64,000 nt of DNA, taken from the NCBI GenBank assembly GCA_020851235.1, contig JADZDD010000010.1, positions 1-64,000 of the forward strand, in the 5' to 3' direction. The DNA is from Burkholderiales bacterium (GTDB lineage Bacteria > Pseudomonadota > Gammaproteobacteria > Burkholderiales > Casimicrobiaceae). Positions 8,502 to 19,291 of this stretch are shown here, piece by piece. Both the position numbers and the translations under genes were made by a program. Within the stretch, counting starts at the first letter, position 1. Every line of letters begins with the position of its first letter. The notes under the pieces were generated by a model that worked only from the letters and a program-made list of their open reading frames with translations, was not told the origin of the DNA and ran no database searches.

Positions 8502-9200
8502 ATGCCCTCGTCGATCCCTCCGCCGCGCAGGCGCGCGACCGGGCGCACTCGCGTCCTGCGCCGTGCCGCCCTCGCCGGCGCCATGGCGGCCGCGTTGGCC
8601 GGCGCATCGCTCGCGCAGGCCGCGGAGCACCGCAGCCTGCGCACGGCAGCAACCGAAGCCGCGAGTCACGTCTGGACGAGCGCGCAGGACATCGCGGTGT
8701 ACGCGCTCTCGCTCATCGGCGTGAAGTACAAGTTCGGCGGCAACACGCCGGCGAGCGGACTCGATTGCAGCGGACTCGTGCGCTACGTGTTCCAGGAAGT
8801 GACCGGAGTGACGCTGCCGCGAACGTCGCGGGAAATGAGCGGCGTGGGCACCAAGGTGAAACGGGACGACCTCGTGCCAGGGGATCTCGTGTTCTTCAAC
8901 ACGCGCCGCTTCCCCAACTCGCACGTCGGGATCTATCTGGGTGACGGCCGCTTCATCCACGCGCCGTCGCGCGGTGGCGACGTCGAGATCGCCACCCTCG
9001 ATGCGACGTACTGGCGCAAGCGCTTCGACGGGGCGCGACGGCTCGTCGAGGCGCTGCCTTCACTCGCGCCGGACTTCGTGGCCTCCGCGCACGCCGCACC
9101 GCTGCCACCGTCGGCAGCCACGGGCGAGACGAGCACCGAGGCAGGCGCCGCAGGTTCCCCCGCGCGCATCACGCTCGACCCGGCCGCCGCGACCCCGTGA
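8502..9200 (+). CDS. Secreted NlpC/P60 peptidoglycan hydrolase
   Basis: A 232-residue exported cell-wall hydrolase that would cut stem peptides of peptidoglycan, typically between D-glutamate and the diamino acid. The N-terminus has many arginines and then a hydrophobic stretch ending in LAQAAEH, consistent with a signal peptide of about 45 residues. The NlpC/P60 domain holds the triad Cys89 (in LDCSGLVRYVF), His141 (in SHVGIYLGDG) and His153 (in FIHAPSRGG). The tail from about residue 190 is alanine/proline/threonine-rich. ATG 8502 is chosen over a TTG 12 codons upstream. It converges with the ankyrin gene to its right. Confidence 0.9.
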   Translation: MPSSIPPPRRRATGRTRVLRRAALAGAMAAALAGASLAQAAEHRSLRTAATEAASHVWTSAQDIAVYALSLIGVKYKFGGNTPASGLDCSGLVRYVFQEVTGVTLPRTSREMSGVGTKVKRDDLVPGDLVFFNTRRFPNSHVGIYLGDGRFIHAPSRGGDVEIATLDATYWRKRFDGARRLVEALPSLAPDFVASAHAAPLPPSAATGETSTEAGAAGSPARITLDPAAATP

Positions 9201-9257
9201 GCGCGTCGCGGCCGGGGGATGCGGCGCCCGCCGCCCCGAGCCGCGCCGAACCCGCCG

Positions 9258-9902
9258 CTACGACGTCGCGCCGGCCTTGCGCAACTCGGCGGCCATCGCC
9301 TTCTCGTTGCCGCGCTCGGCCCAGGCGAGTGCGGTCGCCCCGTTCTCGTTTCGATGGTTGACGTCCGCACCGCGGGCGATGAGCAACGTGACCGCCGGTC
9401 CCTTGCCCTCGCGCACCGCCATCATGAGGGCCGAGGTCCCGTTCGGTGATGCGGCGTTGATCTTCGCGCCCTGCGCGAGGAGGTATTCGATGACGTCGTT
9501 GTGCCCGCCGGTGGCGGCGTAGATGAGCGGCGTCCACCCCGGACCATCGATCGCGGCACCCGCCGCGCGCAGCTTCTTCACGATCTCGAGGTGTCCGCCG
9601 ATCGCGGCGGCCATGATCGCCGTGTCGCCCGCGGGCGTGCGCGCGTCCACTTTCGCCTTGCCTGCGAGCAGCACGTCCACGGTCGCGGCGTAGCCGTTGC
9701 GCGCCGCGAGCACGAGCGCCGGATCGCCCTCGACGCCGACGGTGTTGGGGTCGACCCCCTGCGCGAGAAAGTCACGCACCTGACCGACGCGATCATTCTC
9801 GACCGCGATGATGAAGTCGCCCTTCGCGTCGGCGTACGCGGGCGAGGCGACGGCAAGCGCCGCGGCAAGGGCAAGCAGGCGAGTGGATTCAGCGAGCGGC
9901 AT
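9258..9902 (-). CDS. Periplasmic ankyrin-repeat protein
   Basis: A 214-residue protein with a signal peptide (about residues 1-25, ending SPAYADAKG) followed by roughly five ankyrin repeats; repeat hallmarks are DPALVLAARNGYAATVDVLL, DTAIMAAAIGGHLEIVKKL, WTPLIYAATGGHNDVIEYLL, TSALMMAVREGKGPAVTLLI and ATALAWAERGNEKAMAAELR. It presumably binds a protein partner in the periplasm; no catalytic feature is present. Its start overlaps the tatD stop by 14 bases, so it is the last gene of the mltG-tmk-holB-pilZ-tatD group. Confidence 0.88.
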   Translation of the reverse strand: MPLAESTRLLALAAALAVASPAYADAKGDFIIAVENDRVGQVRDFLAQGVDPNTVGVEGDPALVLAARNGYAATVDVLLAGKAKVDARTPAGDTAIMAAAIGGHLEIVKKLRAAGAAIDGPGWTPLIYAATGGHNDVIEYLLAQGAKINAASPNGTSALMMAVREGKGPAVTLLIARGADVNHRNENGATALAWAERGNEKAMAAELRKAGATS

Positions 9903-10674
9903 GGAGGGTCCTGTCGATGGCAAAGAGACGGAAGAAATTGGTGGTCGTGGCGTGGCCGATCGCCTCGACCGGCGTGTCGCGCAGGCGGGCGATCTCGTCC
10001 GCCACGTGGCGCACGAACGCGGGCTCGTTGCGTTTGCCACGAAACGGCACGGGCGCGAGGTACGGGCTGTCCGTCTCGATCAGCATCCGCTCGAGCGGCA
10101 CGCGACGGGCGACGTCCTTCAACGCCGCGGCATTCTTGAAGGTCACGATGCCCGAGAAAGAGATGTGGAAGCCCAGATCGAGCGCCGCCTGTGCGACTTC
10201 CCACGTCTCGGTGAAGCAATGCATGACGCCGCCCACTTCGTGCGCGCGTTCCTCGCGCATGATCGCGAGCGTGTCATCGGCAGCGGCGCGGGTGTGGATC
10301 ACGAGCGGCTTGCCGCATTCGCGCGCGGCCCGGATGTGCCGGCGAAAGCGCTCGCGCTGCCAGGCCAGATCACCGTCGCGCCGGTAGTAGTCGAGGCCGG
10401 TCTCGCCGATCGCCACGACCTTGGCGTGGGCTGCCGCGGCGACGAGTTCGGCGACGGAGGGTTCGGCGACGTCGGCGTAGTCCGGGTGCACGCCCACGCT
10501 CGCGAACAGTGGCGCGTTGGCCTGCGCGAGCGCGCGGACCTGCGGCCACCCGGTCGCGTCGACCGCGATGCACAGCGCGTGCGTGACGGCGTGCTCGTGC
10601 ATCGCGGCGAGGATCTGCGGCAGATCCTGCGCGAGCTCGGGAAAATCGAGATGGCAGTGCGAATCGACGAACAA
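9889..10674 (-). CDS. tatD: TatD family metal-dependent hydrolase
   Basis: A 261-residue TIM-barrel metallohydrolase of the TatD/YcfH family, members of which show DNase or related nuclease activity. Metal ligands are visible in VDSHCHLDF at the N-terminus, in the GETGLDYYR motif, in PLVIHTRAA, in GVMHCFT and in the terminal LIETDSPYLAP. No ATG lies before the first metal motif; TTG at 10674 gives the natural MFVDSHCH start, three bases after the pilZ stop. The position next to holB and pilZ is the widely conserved one. Confidence 0.9.
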   Translation of the reverse strand: MFVDSHCHLDFPELAQDLPQILAAMHEHAVTHALCIAVDATGWPQVRALAQANAPLFASVGVHPDYADVAEPSVAELVAAAAHAKVVAIGETGLDYYRRDGDLAWQRERFRRHIRAARECGKPLVIHTRAAADDTLAIMREERAHEVGGVMHCFTETWEVAQAALDLGFHISFSGIVTFKNAAALKDVARRVPLERMLIETDSPYLAPVPFRGKRNEPAFVRHVADEIARLRDTPVEAIGHATTTNFFRLFAIDRTLHAAR

Positions 10675-10676
10675 AC

Positions 10677-11057
10677 TTACATCGTGTGCGTGGGGCGCGT
10701 CGAGGCCAGGCTCTCGCCCAGGAGCTTCTCGATCGTCGCGCGGGCGGCGGCCCCCGTCTCGTCCTGCGTGAACTGCACACCGATCCCCTGCGTGCGATTG
10801 CCCTGCACGCCTTCCGGGGTGAGCCACACCACCTTGCCCTGCACCGCGAGCCGGTTGGGGTCGTCCATGAGCGAGAGCAGCATGAACACCTCCTCGCCGA
10901 GCGCGTACGGTCGCGACGTGGGGATGAAGATGCCGCCGCCCGCGAGAAACGGCATGTACGCCGCGTAGAGTGCCGCCTTCTCGCGAATGTTGAGCGAGAG
11001 CACTCCGGGCCGCGCCATCGGCGCGGGAGCAGCAGCAGGAGGCTTGCGATCGGCCAT
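10677..11057 (-). CDS. pilZ: Type IV pilus PilZ protein
   Basis: A 126-residue single-domain PilZ protein. It closely follows the pattern of the founding pilus-assembly PilZ, with LNIREKAALYAAYMPFL, a glycine-rich GGGIFIPT loop, KVVWLTPEG, GNRTQGIGVQF and the end RPTHTM. It lacks the RxxxR and (D/N)xSxxG residues needed for cyclic-di-GMP binding, as expected for this subgroup, which works through PilB and FimX-type partners. It sits two bases after the holB stop, the conserved order tmk-holB-pilZ-tatD. Other pilus genes are not in the window. Confidence 0.92.
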   Translation of the reverse strand: MADRKPPAAAPAPMARPGVLSLNIREKAALYAAYMPFLAGGGIFIPTSRPYALGEEVFMLLSLMDDPNRLAVQGKVVWLTPEGVQGNRTQGIGVQFTQDETGAAARATIEKLLGESLASTRPTHTM

Positions 11058-11059
11058 CG

Positions 11060-12156
11060 TCAGCGGAACAGTTCGCGGTAGCGGATGAGGAGCATCTCGG
11101 CGACGAGGCGCGGCGCCAGCGTATGGGTCACGAGATCGCGCTGTCCGAGGAGGCAGCGATGATAGCGAAAGAGCGCCGTCGGCGCCACCGCAGCCGCGAG
11201 CGGGCGCAGCGCGCTCGCGTGGTCGGGGTTGCGCTTGGGTTCGCCGCCGGCCGCCACCCGGGCGAGGTCGCCGACCCACGCGATCAGCCAATCGATGACG
11301 CGCGCGAGCACCGCCTTGCGCTCGGCCTTGTCGGCCCGCTCGATCCGCGCGGCAAGGTCGACGACGGCGAGCGTGCGCGGACGACCGAGAGCGGCGAGCC
11401 ATACGGCGCGCTCGGCCTGCACGTCCTGTGCCGCGAGCGCCGCCAGCGGCGCCCCACCTGCCTGCGCGAGCAGGGGGCCGGGGTCGGCAGCACCGTGCTC
11501 CTCGAGCCAGACGGTGGCACGGGTGGCCGAGGGCAGCGGCACGGCAAGGCGCGGGCAGCGGCTGCGGATCGTCGGCAGCAACGTCCCGGGGCGCGCGCTG
11601 ATGAGCATGAGGTGCGTGCCGGCCACCGGCTCCTCCAGCGTCTTCAGGAGGGCATTGGCCGCGGCGGGATGGAGGCGCTCGGCGGGGGCGATGATCGCAA
11701 CCTTGGCGCCTCCCCGGTGACTCGTGAGGTTCGCCCAGGCGATGAGCTCGCGGATGTGCTTGATGGGAATGTGATCGAGCGCCTTCAGCGTGACGGCCTC
11801 GGCGTCGTCGTCGTCGGGGCCGAACGGCTCGACCAGACGCAGGTCCGGATGCTGCCCGGCAGCGACGTAGTGGCAACTCGGGCACGTGCCGCACGCAAGT
11901 CCCACCGGCTGCGGTGCTTCGCACAGCAGCGCGCGCGCGATGTTCACGGCAAAGATCATCTTGCCGATTCCCGGCACTCCGGTCACGAGGAGCGATTGCG
12001 GCCACGCCGCGCGCCCGCCGGCAAGCATGCTTGCGGCGGCCGCCTCCTGCCACGGCAGCAGTTGCGGCCAGTGGTCGCTGCGCCAGTCGAGCGCCGCAAG
12101 CGGCGTCGCGGTCTGCCACGCGGCGAGGTCGCTCACGACGGCGCTCCCCTCGGTCA

Positions 12157-12157
<1 letters not shown>
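11060..12157 (-). CDS. holB: DNA polymerase III delta prime subunit
   Basis: A 365-residue clamp-loader subunit of the replicative polymerase. The AAA+ domain starts with a Walker A-like GVPGIGK, followed by the zinc-module cysteines in CGTCPSCHYVAAGQHPDL and the LLKTLEEP motif; the sensor region RPGTLLPTIRSRC contains the SRC motif. Delta prime is usually ATPase-inactive even where the Walker A is preserved. The ATG at 12157 shares a base with the tmk stop (TGATG). The C-terminal domain is divergent, as is usual. Confidence 0.92.
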
Positions 12158-13834
<1,677 letters not shown>

Positions 13835-13925
13835 GGACGAAGGCGAAGGGATGACGCCGCGCGAACCGCGGGCCGCGGTGCGTTGGCCCGCGGGGTGCGG
13901 GCGCGATGCGTGCAACGTCGCCCAT

Positions 13926-13931
13926 TATAAT
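13926..13931 (+). promoter_or_regulatory. Minus-10 box before gspG
   Basis: A perfect TATAAT stands in the 103-base gap between divergent mltG and gspG, with no convincing -35 element at 16-18 bases. Its last base is 6 bases before the gspG ATG, so a normal start site would fall on or next to the ATG and make the transcript leaderless. No Shine-Dalgarno sequence precedes this ATG. Confidence 0.5.
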
Positions 13932-13937
13932 CGGCGC

Positions 13938-14387
13938 ATGATCGTCACTCGCAGCGCGCGTTCGGCGCGCACCCGGCGCGGCTTCACGCTGATCGAGATC
14001 CTCGTCGTCATCGTGATCCTCGGCGTGCTGGCGGCGCTCATCGTGCCGAACGTGATCCAGCGCCCCGACGAGGCGCGCGTCACGGTGGCGAAAAGCGACA
14101 TCGCCGCGATCATGCAGGCATTGAAGCTGTATCGCCTCGACAATCAGCGTTATCCCACCGCCGAGCAGGGGCTCGCTGCGCTCGTCACCAAACCCGAGGT
14201 GCCGCCGGTGCCGCCCAACTGGAAGAGCGGCGGCTACCTGGAGAAGATCCCCAAGGATCCGTGGGGTCGCCCGTACGCGTACCTCAATCCCGGCGTGCGC
14301 AGCGAGGTCGAGGTGATGAGTTTCGGCGCCGACGGCCAGACCGGCGGCAGCGGCATCGACGCCGACATCGGCTCATGGGATCTTTGA
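13938..14387 (+). CDS. gspG: Type II secretion major pseudopilin
   Basis: A 149-residue major pseudopilin that forms the periplasmic pseudopilus pushing substrates through the outer-membrane secretin. Prepilin peptidase would cut after Gly15 in [12 protein letters not shown], with Glu20 as the conserved fifth residue of the mature protein. The C-terminal calcium-site region includes [13 protein letters not shown] and [10 protein letters not shown], typical of GspG. It opens a run of eight gsp genes, most of which overlap or nearly touch. The likely promoter is immediately upstream. Confidence 0.95.
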   Translation: MIVTRSARSARTRRGFTLIEILVVIVILGVLAALIVPNVIQRPDEARVTVAKSDIAAIMQALKLYRLDNQRYPTAEQGLAALVTKPEVPPVPPNWKSGGYLEKIPKDPWGRPYAYLNPGVRSEVEVMSFGADGQTGGSGIDADIGSWDL

Positions 14388-14872
14388 GGCGCCGCCCGCA
14401 CGACGGCTTCACGTTGGTCGAGGTCCTGGTGGTGATCGCCCTGCTGGCGATCGCGGCGGCGGCGGTCGCGCTCACCGCTTCGGGCAGTGACCGCGACGCC
14501 GCGCGACGCGAGGCGCAGCGCTTCGGCGGCGCGCTCGAGCACGCCGCAGCACGCGCGCAGGTGCGCTCCGAGACGCTCGGCGTCTCCGCCGACGGCGACG
14601 CGTGGCGCTTCTGGCGGCGCGATCCGGACAGCGGACACTGGCAGCCGCTCACCGCGGACGACGACATCCTGGCCGCGCATGGGTTACCCGCCGGGATGCG
14701 CCTGCGCGCCGTTGCCTATGCCGGACGCGACGTCGATGCCTCGACCGTGCTGCCCTTGCGGGCGACCGGCCGCAACGACCCGTTCACCTTCGAACTCGCC
14801 GCACGCGACAGCACGCTGCTGCTCGCCATGGATCCGCTCAATCGCATCACGTTGACCGCGACGACGCCGTGA
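14375..14872 (+). CDS. gspH: Type II secretion minor pseudopilin GspH
   Basis: A 165-residue minor pseudopilin. The leader ends in HDG before [19 protein letters not shown], a prepilin cleavage site after Gly11 with the conserved glutamate at mature position 5. The rest is a GspH/FimT-like globular domain with a WRFWRRDPD segment. The ATG at 14375 overlaps the end of gspG by 13 bases; other in-frame starts lie deep in gspG. Identification as H rests on the GspH/FimT pattern and on its place between G and I. Confidence 0.88.
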   Translation: MGSLRRRPHDGFTLVEVLVVIALLAIAAAAVALTASGSDRDAARREAQRFGGALEHAAARAQVRSETLGVSADGDAWRFWRRDPDSGHWQPLTADDDILAAHGLPAGMRLRAVAYAGRDVDASTVLPLRATGRNDPFTFELAARDSTLLLAMDPLNRITLTATTP

Positions 14873-15246
14873 AGCGCGAGCGCGCCTTCACGCTGGTCGA
14901 GATCCTCGTCGCGCTGGCGATCCTCGCGATCGCGCTCACCGCCGGCATGCGCGCGCTGACCCAAGCGACCGACAGTGCGAGTGCGCTCAAGGCGCGCACG
15001 CTCGCCCTTTGGGTCGCGCAGGACCGCCTCGCCGCGGCGCAGATCGCCTTCCCCTGGCCCGCGCTCGGGCGCTACGCCGGGCGCGCGACGCAGGCCAACG
15101 CCGACTTCGTGTGGACGGCGGTGCTGAGCGCCACGCCGAATCCGCAGTTTCGCCGCATCGACATCACCGTCGGCGAACCCGCCACACCCGACTACGCGCT
15201 TGCCACCCTCACCGGCTTCCTCGGCAATCCGGAGCGCGCGCCGTGA
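14869..15246 (+). CDS. gspI: Type II secretion minor pseudopilin GspI
   Basis: A 125-residue minor pseudopilin. The short leader is cut before FTLVEILVALAILAIAL, here after an alanine (ERA/FTLVE) instead of the usual glycine, a variation known in GspI. The domain contains LALWVAQDRLAAAQ and an FVWTAVLSATPNPQFRRIDI stretch as in the family. GTG 14869 overlaps the gspH stop as GTGA. GspI forms the pseudopilus tip complex with J and K. Confidence 0.9.
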   Translation: MKRERAFTLVEILVALAILAIALTAGMRALTQATDSASALKARTLALWVAQDRLAAAQIAFPWPALGRYAGRATQANADFVWTAVLSATPNPQFRRIDITVGEPATPDYALATLTGFLGNPERAP

Positions 15247-15857
15247 CGGCGATGCGAACGCGCCTGCGTCAACTCGCAGCCGGTGACCGCGGCTTCACGC
15301 TCATCGAGGCGCTCGTCGCGCTTGCGATCTTCGGCGTGATCGCGCTGCTCGCGTATCGCGCGACGACCGCGCTTGCCACCGGCGAGGCGCAGTTGTCGGC
15401 CGAAGCGCAGCGCTGGCGCACGCTCGAGGCGCTGTTCACGCGCATCGAGGCGGACTTCCGGCAGGCGGTGCCGCGGCCGATCCGTGCCGGCGCTGTCCGC
15501 GAGGCCGCGTGGATCGGCACCCGGCGCGCGGACGCGAGTGCCGTCGTCTTCACGCGCGCGGGCAGCGAGTTCACGGCCGACCCCAACCCCGCGGGGCAGC
15601 GCGTGGGCTACCGCCTGCGCGACGACGTCCTCGAGCTCGCGTACTGGGCAGCCCTCGACCACGACGGCGCCATGCAGCCGCGCGTGTATCCGCTGCTCAC
15701 CGGTGTGGACGTCTTCACCCTCGCCTACCTCACGCGCGACGGCACGTGGCGCGACGTCTGGCCGCTCCTGGGCGAGGACGACCTGCCGCGTGCGGTGCGC
15801 CTGGCGCTCGTCCTGAACGATGGCGTGCGCATCGAGCGCACCTTCGTGCTGCGATGA
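15243..15857 (+). CDS. gspJ: Type II secretion minor pseudopilin GspJ
   Basis: A 204-residue pseudopilin of the tip complex. The prepilin site is DRG/FTLIEALVALAIFGVIALL with cleavage after Gly17 if the GTG at 15243 is used; an ATG three codons further is also possible. The domain shows RWRTLEALFTRIEADFRQAVPRP and a C-terminal LPRAVRLALVLNDG, both typical of GspJ. It overlaps gspI (GTGA) and gspK (ATGA). Confidence 0.9.
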   Translation: MTAMRTRLRQLAAGDRGFTLIEALVALAIFGVIALLAYRATTALATGEAQLSAEAQRWRTLEALFTRIEADFRQAVPRPIRAGAVREAAWIGTRRADASAVVFTRAGSEFTADPNPAGQRVGYRLRDDVLELAYWAALDHDGAMQPRVYPLLTGVDVFTLAYLTRDGTWRDVWPLLGEDDLPRAVRLALVLNDGVRIERTFVLR

Positions 15858-16762
15858 GCCGCGCGCGCGGTGCCGCGATCATCGTCGCCATGCTGGTGGC
15901 GGCGCTGGCCGCGACCGTCGCCGTCGCCCTCGCGGGCGAGCAGCAGCGCTGGCTCGCCGACGTCACGCACCGGCGCGAACAGGTGCAGGCGCAGTCGCTC
16001 GCCTTGGCCGGCGTGCAATGGGCCCGCCGCATCCTGCACGACGACGCACGCGCGGGACCGCTCGATCACCTCGGCGAGATCTGGGCATATCCGCTGCCGG
16101 CAACACCGATCGCCAACGGCACGATCGCCGGCACGATCGAGGACGCGCAGGGGCGCATCAACCTCAACAACGTCAACGTGCCGGGCGCCGCGGGCGACGC
16201 CGAGCGCGAGCGTCTGGCGCGACTGTTCGCCTCCCGCGGCGTGTCGCCGCAAGCGCTCGCCGCCCTGGCCGTCTGGGTGGGTGGCGAGAGCGCCGCGATC
16301 CGCAGTGCAACCGGCAGCGCCCCCGCGCTGCGCGTGGCGCACGCGACCACGCCCAACGCTCCCCTGGCACGGGCTGCCGAACTGAGTGCGGTGCCCGAGA
16401 TCGACGCGCCGGCCTGGTCGGCGCTCGCACCCTTCGTCGTCGCGCTGCCGCCGGGCACCGCGCTCAACGTCAATACGGCGAGCCCGGAGGTCATCACGGC
16501 AGCGATCCCGGATCTCGCCGGCGACCGGCTCGCCGCCTTCATCGCAGAGCGCACGCAGCGACCCTTCACGACCCACGCCGAACTGCGCGAGCGGCTGCCG
16601 CCGGGGGTGACGCTGCCGCCGGGGGCGACGTTCGTCTTTGCGAGCCAGTACTTCCTCGTCACGGTCGAATCGCGCCAGGGGGTCGCCGTCGCCCGCGTAC
16701 GCGCGCTCGTCAAGCGTGACGCCCGCGACCTGCCGCGCGTCGTGTGGCAGACGCTCGAGTGA
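15854..16762 (+). CDS. gspK: Type II secretion minor pseudopilin GspK
   Basis: A 302-residue pseudopilin, the large tip component. The N-terminus MSRARGAAIIVAMLVAALA has the cleavage glycine but no glutamate at mature position 5, as is usual for GspK. The inserted domain includes DAQGRINLNNVN and LNVNTASPEVI, family hallmarks with helix-hairpin-helix-like segments. Start ATG overlaps the gspJ stop. A 67-base gap separates it from gspL. Confidence 0.92.
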   Translation: MSRARGAAIIVAMLVAALAATVAVALAGEQQRWLADVTHRREQVQAQSLALAGVQWARRILHDDARAGPLDHLGEIWAYPLPATPIANGTIAGTIEDAQGRINLNNVNVPGAAGDAERERLARLFASRGVSPQALAALAVWVGGESAAIRSATGSAPALRVAHATTPNAPLARAAELSAVPEIDAPAWSALAPFVVALPPGTALNVNTASPEVITAAIPDLAGDRLAAFIAERTQRPFTTHAELRERLPPGVTLPPGATFVFASQYFLVTVESRQGVAVARVRALVKRDARDLPRVVWQTLE

Positions 16763-16829
16763 AAAGCGCTTCCGGCGCGACGCGCAGGCCCGCGCGTACA
16801 CTGCGCCTGTTCCGGCGAGAGTCCCTTCG

Positions 16830-18050
16830 ATGTCGATCCTGCGCGTCCTCCTCGCCGCCGCACCCGATGCCGTGACCGCGACCGCCTGGGCGCTCTACGA
16901 CGAGCCGCAGCGGCTCGTGCGCACGGGATCCGGCCCGGCGGCGAACTGGCCCGCCGCCACGCGGCGCGAGGCGGTGCTCGCGGCCAGCGCGGTGCGCATC
17001 GTCCCGGTGCTGCTGCCGCCGATGCCGGCCGATCGCATTCCCGCAGCGGCGGCCTTCGCACTCGAGGACCGGCTCGCCGGACCCGCCCCGACGCGCCACC
17101 TCGCCGTGGCGCCGCGTCAACCCGACGGCACGGTCGAGGTGGCGATCGTTACGCGCGACCTCGTCGCAGCGGTGGCGCGCGACTACGTCCGCGTGATCGC
17201 CGAGTCCGCGGTGGCACCGAAGCCGCCCGCGGGAACCTGGCGCTGGTACGCGTCGGGGGCCGGTGGCAGTTTCGTGCGTGGCGCCGACGGGTCGGCGTTT
17301 GCCGTTCCGCTCCCGACGGAGGACGCGCCGCTGCCGCCCGAACTCGTCGTCGCCCTCGCGTCGCCAACGCCGTCCAGCGCGGCGCCGGCTCGCGTCGAAG
17401 TCGCCTTTCCGGTCGCGGCCCCGGTGCTCGCCGCCTGGTCACGGCACACGCACGCCTCCTTCGTCGCCGTCGCCCCGTGGCGCTGGGACGACGACCCCGC
17501 AGCGCTCGCTGCCGCGCCCGATCTGTTGCAAGGCGAGTTCGCCCGCACGCCGCGCCCGCCACGCGCGGGCGGCCTGCGCCCCTGGCGCGTTCCGGTCGCG
17601 ATCGCTGCCGTCGCCGTCGGGCTGCACGTCGTCGCGACGTTCGCGCAGTGGGCGCTGTGGCGCGTCGAGTCGTGGCGCACGCAGCGGGCGATCGTTGCGG
17701 TGGCGCGCGACGCCGGAGTGCGTGACGCCGACGACGCCGAGACCGCGATGGCGGCGCTACGCGATCGCGTCGACGCGGCGCGATCGCGCGTCGGGCGCCC
17801 CGTGCCGCACGCCGCGCTACCGCTCCTCGCGCGCTCGGCTCCGGCGCTCGGCGCGATGCCGCCCGGTGCCGTCAAGAGCGCGACGTTCGCGGCCGGCGCG
17901 TGGACGCTCGAACTCGCGCGTCTCGATGCGGCGAGCGCAGCGCGACTCGACCGCGAACTCACGAACGCCGGACTGGCAACGCTTGCGGCGCCCAGTGCCA
18001 CCGGCGTGCGCCTGCGCCTTGCACCCGCGCCGGGCACGGCGTTGCCGTGA
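16830..18050 (+). CDS. gspL: Type II secretion protein GspL
   Basis: A 406-residue inner-membrane protein linking the cytoplasmic ATPase GspE to GspM. An actin-like cytoplasmic domain covers about residues 1-240, then one membrane helix (VAIAAVAVGLHVVATFAQWA, about 255-275) and a periplasmic ferredoxin-like domain to the end. It is identified from this layout and its place between gspK and gspM; sequence conservation in GspL is low. GspE itself is not encoded here. Confidence 0.88.
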   Translation: MSILRVLLAAAPDAVTATAWALYDEPQRLVRTGSGPAANWPAATRREAVLAASAVRIVPVLLPPMPADRIPAAAAFALEDRLAGPAPTRHLAVAPRQPDGTVEVAIVTRDLVAAVARDYVRVIAESAVAPKPPAGTWRWYASGAGGSFVRGADGSAFAVPLPTEDAPLPPELVVALASPTPSSAAPARVEVAFPVAAPVLAAWSRHTHASFVAVAPWRWDDDPAALAAAPDLLQGEFARTPRPPRAGGLRPWRVPVAIAAVAVGLHVVATFAQWALWRVESWRTQRAIVAVARDAGVRDADDAETAMAALRDRVDAARSRVGRPVPHAALPLLARSAPALGAMPPGAVKSATFAAGAWTLELARLDAASAARLDRELTNAGLATLAAPSATGVRLRLAPAPGTALP

Positions 18051-18526
18051 TGCTGGCCGCGGCCCGGATGCGTTGGGCGCAGGCGTCGCGGCGCGAGCGG
18101 TGGCTCGTCACGCTGGCCGCGATCGTCGTTGCCGGGGCGCTGGGCTTTGTCTGGCTGTGGCAGCCGATGCTTGCCGACAAGGCACGTCTTGCCCGCGACC
18201 TGCCGCGTGAGCGGGCGATGCTTGCCGCCGCACGCGCGCAAGCCGCCGACCTCGCCGCACTCGGACGATTGCCCGCGCCGCCGCGCACCGCGCTCGTTCC
18301 GGCGATCGAGCGCGCGCTCGCCGAGCACGGGATCCGTGCTGCCGCCGGAGGGCTCGACGAGACTGGGGGCCGGGTTCGACTCGAACTGGCCGCGGTCCGC
18401 TTCGATGCCCTGCTGCGCTTCCTCGCCGCGCTCACGCGCGCGGGCGACGTGCGCGTCGTCGAAGCGACGTTGACGCAGCGCGTCGCGCCCGGCGAGGTCC
18501 GCGCCGAACTCGTCCTCGCGCATTGA
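18050..18526 (+). CDS. gspM: Type II secretion protein GspM
   Basis: A 158-residue inner-membrane protein with one helix near the N-terminus (LVTLAAIVVAGALGFVWLW, about residues 20-38), a short coiled segment rich in alanine and arginine, and a small periplasmic ferredoxin-like domain. It partners GspL. The ATG at 18050 shares a base with the gspL stop (TGATG); a GTG one codon earlier is equally possible. Confidence 0.87.
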   Translation: MLAAARMRWAQASRRERWLVTLAAIVVAGALGFVWLWQPMLADKARLARDLPRERAMLAAARAQAADLAALGRLPAPPRTALVPAIERALAEHGIRAAAGGLDETGGRVRLELAAVRFDALLRFLAALTRAGDVRVVEATLTQRVAPGEVRAELVLAH

Positions 18527-18541
18527 GCCGGGCCGCGTCCG

Positions 18542-19291
18542 ATGCGCCGCACCGCCCTCATCGTCATCTTCCTTGCCGCGCTGGTCGTTGCCGCCATCGC
18601 CTTCGTCCCCGCGACGCTCGTCGATGCTCGGCTTGCGGCACTCACCGCCGGCGAATTGCGCCTCACCGAGGCGAGCGGCACCGTCTGGCGCGGGCGCGGC
18701 ATGGTCGGCAACGCCGCCGGAACCTGGCGCACGCCCGTGGCCTGGCACGTCGATCCGACGGCGCTCCTGCGCGGCGTGCTTCCGGTCACGCTCGTGCCGA
18801 CCGGTGCCGCGGCCACACCGCGCGGCACGATCCACGTGCGGCGCGACGGCTTCACCGCCACCGACGTCGCGCTCGACCTTCCCGCGACCGCGCTCGCGAC
18901 CTTCCTCCCCGCGCGCAACGCGCCGGTGCCAGGCGGCACGCTCACGCTCACCGCGCCCACCCTCGCCGTCGCCGACGACCGCGCGCAGGGAACGCTCGAC
19001 GTGCACTGGAATGCGGCGCGGGTCGTGCTGGGTGAGGTCGTCGCCGACTTGGGCACCGTGCGGCTCGCCGTCGCGCCGCAAGGCCAGGGCGCGGGTGGGA
19101 CGCTCACGAACGAAGGCGGCAACGTGAAGATCGAAGCCACGCTTGCCTATCGCGCACCGACGCTCGACGTCGACGTCACGCTGACCCCCGGACCCGATGC
19201 GCCGCCCGCACTCACCCGGGCGCTCGCCGCCGCCGGCACGCCGGACGGCAACGGCCGCGTACGGGTCACGTGGCGCGCCACGTTGCGGTGA
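18542..19291 (+). CDS. gspN: Type II secretion protein GspN
   Basis: A 249-residue T2SS protein N with an N-terminal membrane helix (LIVIFLAALVVAAIAFVPA) and a beta-rich periplasmic domain; the LRLTEASGTVWRGRG motif near residue 40 and GTLDVHW are family features. GspN is present in only some type II systems and is not always essential. It closes the gsp run; gspC, gspD, gspE and gspF are absent and must be elsewhere if the system works. Confidence 0.87.
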   Translation: MRRTALIVIFLAALVVAAIAFVPATLVDARLAALTAGELRLTEASGTVWRGRGMVGNAAGTWRTPVAWHVDPTALLRGVLPVTLVPTGAAATPRGTIHVRRDGFTATDVALDLPATALATFLPARNAPVPGGTLTLTAPTLAVADDRAQGTLDVHWNAARVVLGEVVADLGTVRLAVAPQGQGAGGTLTNEGGNVKIEATLAYRAPTLDVDVTLTPGPDAPPALTRALAAAGTPDGNGRVRVTWRATLR

